Source: CAYUMU01 sp964445985 (GTDB taxonomy: Bacteria; Planctomycetota; Planctomycetia; Pirellulales; S012-138). Taken from it: a stretch of 25,020 nt of DNA. Below are positions 23,044 through 25,020 of this stretch, piece by piece. Positions within the stretch are counted from its first letter, which is position 1. Each line of letters opens with the position of its first letter. The translations under genes and the position numbers were made by a program. The stretch lies in the NCBI GenBank assembly GCA_964445985.1, contig CAYUMU010000094.1:1-25020 (forward strand), read 5' to 3'. The notes under the pieces are model-generated. The model had not been told where the DNA came from. It saw nothing but the letters and a program-made list of their open reading frames with translations, and did not search any database.

Positions 23044-23493
23044 ATGCGACGCTTCACAACGCCGTTGATTGCGGCACTCTGCCTCGTGGTCGTCTCCGTC
23101 GCGCGGGCGGCGGTCGGTCCACCAACCGAGGTGACGCCGGAAAAGATGGCGGATCAGGGGTTCAGCATCGAGTGCCGCTTCCGCGACCACACTATTAAGG
23201 AGGGCGCGAAGCCGACGCGGCGGACGGGCGTGATTCTCGTGCAGGTCATCTTTGACGCAGCCAAGGGGCCGGGCATCAAGGAACTGAATGGGGCGTCCCT
23301 CGTCGTCCGCGAGGGGGACGAGCTGATCCTGAGCGTGCCGGTCGAGTGGGCGAGCGGCGACCGGCCCGGCTTCATTCAGTTCTCCATCCACGAACGCATG
23401 CTCCCGAACGCGTCGATCGTCCTGACGAACAACACGAAGCAGAACGCGCCGTCGTTCGCCATCCCCCTACAGAGGTTCCGTCCGCCGCCGTAG
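23044..23493 (+). CDS. cassette 1: exported hypothetical protein
   Basis: A 149-residue protein starting seven bases after the GTTAGGC core, as usual for integron cassette genes. The N-terminus MRRFTTPLIAALCLVVVSVA followed by RAA is a Sec signal peptide with an A-x-A-like site, so it is probably secreted or periplasmic. The mature chain is beta-rich in appearance: GVILVQVIFDAA, GASLVVREGDELILSVPVEW and PGFIQFSIHERMLPN. No named family is recognised. No ribosome binding site stands out beyond GGCGGC before the ATG. The stop is followed nine bases later by an attC site. Confidence 0.75.
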   Translation: MRRFTTPLIAALCLVVVSVARAAVGPPTEVTPEKMADQGFSIECRFRDHTIKEGAKPTRRTGVILVQVIFDAAKGPGIKELNGASLVVREGDELILSVPVEWASGDRPGFIQFSIHERMLPNASIVLTNNTKQNAPSFAIPLQRFRPPP

Positions 23494-23502
23494 GCCGTTG
23501 CC

Positions 23503-23604
23503 GCCTAACCAGCCGCTGGAGCGGACCGCGGCGGCGGTATACTCCTCTTGCGGTCGAGCGTCGCGCGTGCGCCGCCGCGGCCGCTCAACGGCATTCCGTT
23601 AGCC
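23503..23604 (+). other. attC site 1 (102 bases)
   Basis: Starts with GCCTAAC (23503-23509, matching RYYYAAC) and ends with GTTAGCC (23598-23604, near GTTRRRY). The left arm 23503-23537, containing GCTGGAGCGGACCGCGGCGG, pairs imperfectly with the right arm 23572-23604, containing CCGCCGCGGCCGCTCAACGG. Unpaired extra bases break the stem, as expected of attC. The central loop spans about 34 bases. Confidence 0.85.
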
Positions 23605-23894
23605 AATGTAGGGCAGGCTGCTGCCTGCCACAATGCGGGTAGAATCGCCGCTCCCCGCCAGGTCGCGCGCGAAGGGTCAATACGGCCAAAAACCAAGCAA
23701 ATGTAGATGTGGTTGCTCGCCAACCACCCCCAAGGTTCCAGCGCCATGCCGGCCGGCTACCACGAACGGGCTCTGAGTGTCCCACCAACAATCGACCGCG
23801 TCGGAATCGATCGACAATCGGTGGGCTGTTCGGCGACCAACCGCGGTGGTGGTTGATGAACAACCGCCCTACTTGACTTGACTGTGAAATTTCA
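23605..23894. other. 290-base leader of cassette 2
   Basis: Unusually long for a cassette leader and without a convincing plus-strand gene. It contains a perfect hairpin GGCAGGC-TGCT-GCCTGCC (23612-23629) right after attC site 1. A 36-codon plus frame at 23746-23856 and minus-strand frames across the region have no supporting signals. It could contain an inserted dispersed repeat or a decayed cassette that lost its attC. Confidence 0.5.
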
Positions 23895-24278
23895 ATGATC
23901 GCCGAGGCCACGGTTCACGGATTGATCGACGACTGGTTGGTTCATCGTGATGCTGCCGCGGCCTTACTCGTAGAGCAACTCGATTTGGAATCACCGCAAG
24001 ATGTACTTCGACGAGAATATCGTGGCCGGCACGTTCTACCCGGAACCGGCTGGAGTTATCGAACACACGGGATTGGTGTCGATGTAACACGAACAAGCGG
24101 ACACGACGGAATTGACTTTGACTTTGCACTCGAGGGCGAGAGCACTTTTGCCATTCCAGATTGGTGGCGGTTGCGCCTGTTCGCAAGGCGGTCAAATAAA
24201 TACGCTGATCTCGTTGAACAAATTGACGAGTACCGCGACTTCATCGAAATGGTGATAGCACGTCGATTCGCAACATAA
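23895..24278 (+). CDS. cassette 2: hypothetical protein, DUF6896-like at best
   Basis: A 127-residue soluble protein, MIAEATVHGLIDDWLVHRDA at the start, with the central stretch GTGWSYRTHGIGVDVTR and GIDFDFALEG followed by IPDWWRLRLFARR. The pattern of an aromatic-rich YRTHGIGV followed by IDFDF resembles DUF6896 proteins, often small accessory proteins, but this is a weak recollection. Codon usage is less GC-rich than in the chromosomal genes to the left, as expected for a captured cassette. Its TAA stop lies inside the left core of the following attC site. No toxin or antitoxin motif was seen. Confidence 0.7.
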   Translation: MIAEATVHGLIDDWLVHRDAAAALLVEQLDLESPQDVLRREYRGRHVLPGTGWSYRTHGIGVDVTRTSGHDGIDFDFALEGESTFAIPDWWRLRLFARRSNKYADLVEQIDEYRDFIEMVIARRFAT

Positions 24279-24359
24279 ACGGATGCACCGGAGCGGGCGA
24301 ACAGCCGGTTTGGGAATGGTGGATCACTCGCGCCCGCCCGGTGATCCTGGACGTTAGGC
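24274..24359 (+). other. attC site 2 (86 bases, degenerate left core)
   Basis: Ends in a perfect GTTAGGC (24353-24359). The left core CATAAAC (24274-24280) keeps only the AAC of RYYYAAC and includes the stop codon of the preceding gene. Left arm GGATGCACCGGAGCGGGCG pairs with the right arm CGCCCGCCCGGTGATCC with bulges. Confidence 0.7.
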
Positions 24360-24385
24360 GGTGTTCCGCACCAGACACGCTGCCC

Positions 24386-24628
24386 ATGGATGAACCGATC
24401 AGAATTCAGGCTTTGCCAGCCAAACAGAAACACCGCAAAAAAAGCACCGTCGTAATGCTTGCGGCGCTCGGTCTGTTCCTCGTGTCATTCCCGCTCATCT
24501 ACATTATAATGATTTTGCCTGTAAGCGTGGATTTGCTGGGCGTTGTGCTGTATTTTTGTGGCCCACTCCCCATTGTGCCTGCCGCAATATTCCTTGTTGG
24601 GTACGTCATGCTTCTATGCGGTCGTTGA
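24386..24628 (+). CDS. cassette 3: small two-helix membrane protein
   Basis: An 80-residue protein from ATG 24386 (MDEPIRIQALPAKQKHRKKS). The frame extends upstream into attC site 2, which is unlikely to be translated. A basic N-terminal stretch is followed by two hydrophobic segments, VVMLAALGLFLVSFPLIYII (about residues 22-45) and a second from about 48 to 77, consistent with a helical hairpin in the cytoplasmic membrane and a cytoplasmic N-terminus. No family is recognised. The next attC begins 29 bases after the stop. Confidence 0.65.
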   Translation: MDEPIRIQALPAKQKHRKKSTVVMLAALGLFLVSFPLIYIIMILPVSVDLLGVVLYFCGPLPIVPAAIFLVGYVMLLCGR

Positions 24629-24656
24629 GTCGCTGGTGGTAAAGCGTCAACTAACC

Positions 24657-24741
24657 ACCTAACCATCGTTGCACCCGACCGCTAAAACGTCCTGTCAACT
24701 GGTTGGTCAATCGGGCGGCGGGTGAATTCAGTTCGTTAGCG
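24657..24741 (+). other. attC site 3 (85 bases)
   Basis: Starts ACCTAAC (24657-24663, a match to RYYYAAC) and ends GTTAGCG (24735-24741), close to GTTRRRY. Five core bases CTAAC/GTTAG pair. The inner segment GCACCCGACCGC faces GGGCGGCGGGTG. The centre (about 24690-24705) is unpaired. A second AACTAAC lies at 24649-24655, just outside. Confidence 0.7.
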
Positions 24742-24749
24742 AGTACTCT

Positions 24750-24995
24750 TTGCACTGCTTCATCGATGATCACGGGTTGCGCAGAATCGATGTCGCGCCA
24801 ATGTCATCGACCGTTGCGAGTTTTCTCGAACTAGACATACAGGGATCAATCGCTACCGCTGATGAAATCATGTCAGCGATTGACGCGGTTAGTGCGGGGC
24901 ATTGCACTTCTTGGGAAGCAACTGGCGACACGTTTCACCTAGCTCTGTCACCCGAAGGTGCGTCACTAGCCCAACTTCCCCAGTTGTTGTTGTAA
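24750..24995 (+). CDS. cassette 4: small acidic hypothetical protein
   Basis: An 81-residue frame from TTG 24750, nine bases after the attC core; the first in-frame ATG is at 24801, giving 64 residues. It contains FLELDIQGSIATADEIMSAI, then GHCTSWEATGDTFHLALSPE and an Ala-Leu-rich end. The plan of a short helix followed by SW-x-x-x-G-x-x-(Y/F)-x-L recalls small YacL/UPF0231-like proteins, but I would not assign it. Cytoplasmic, without signal or membrane segment. The next attC would lie beyond the window edge. Confidence 0.55.
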   Translation: MHCFIDDHGLRRIDVAPMSSTVASFLELDIQGSIATADEIMSAIDAVSAGHCTSWEATGDTFHLALSPEGASLAQLPQLLL

Positions 24996-25020
24996 GTTCT
25001 TGCGCTGCAAGGGTTGGGCT

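Noticed and set aside
23505..23911. Minus-strand ORFs across the cassette 2 leader
   Set aside because: They run through attC site 1 and have no ribosome binding site or recognisable protein features; more likely artefacts of repeat DNA.

Overview
The window looks like chromosomal DNA from a high-GC planctomycete, probably Pirellula-like. The clues are a DUF1559 pseudopilin-type protein, membrane proteins opening with an NPYRSP-type N-terminus, a very long ResB-CcsA (system II cytochrome c synthase) fusion, a solo Hanks-type kinase, several small lipoproteins, and many dispersed hairpin repeats after stop codons. This placement is by family content and style, not by a marker gene.

Layout. 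Positions 1-2966 (minus strand) carry three exported or lipoprotein genes: a Met-Pro-Gly-rich lipoprotein running off the left edge, then two paralogues sharing one unnamed domain, one with a Cys-Gly-Pro-rich N-terminus. Positions 3266-9217 hold a LolA-like periplasmic protein, a 30-codon ORF, the minus-strand DUF1559 protein, a four-helix membrane protein, a small hypothetical, a His-rich lipoprotein and an internally duplicated lipoprotein. Positions 9341-15662 (plus) hold the ccsBA fusion, the kinase and accA; accA is bracketed by two copies of a hairpin repeat. Positions 15769-17922 (minus) hold a Uma2-type nuclease, a small protein overlapping cvpA, and cvpA. Positions 18236-22388 hold a YdjM-like hydrolase (plus), then dtd, a four-helix membrane protein and an EboD-like sugar phosphate cyclase (all minus), then a RdgB/HAM1 nucleotide pyrophosphatase (plus).

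The most striking region is 22757 to the right edge. It is an integron remnant: the 3' end of an integron-integrase-like tyrosine recombinase gene, truncated and with a one-base frameshift, followed by an attI-like GTTAGGC junction and a row of small genes separated by three foldable attC sites. The integrase remnant points the same way as the cassettes. None of the cassette genes has a secure function.

A second unlisted signal is a G-rich polar motif, consensus GGGGCAGGGCAGGGGGG, scattered through genes and spacers (six plus-strand copies, one minus). Its core GGGCAGGG matches the FtsK-orienting KOPS consensus GGGNAGGG of Escherichia coli. Inside genes it reads as in-frame Gly-Gln-Gly. No tRNA, rRNA, CRISPR array or intact transposon was seen.
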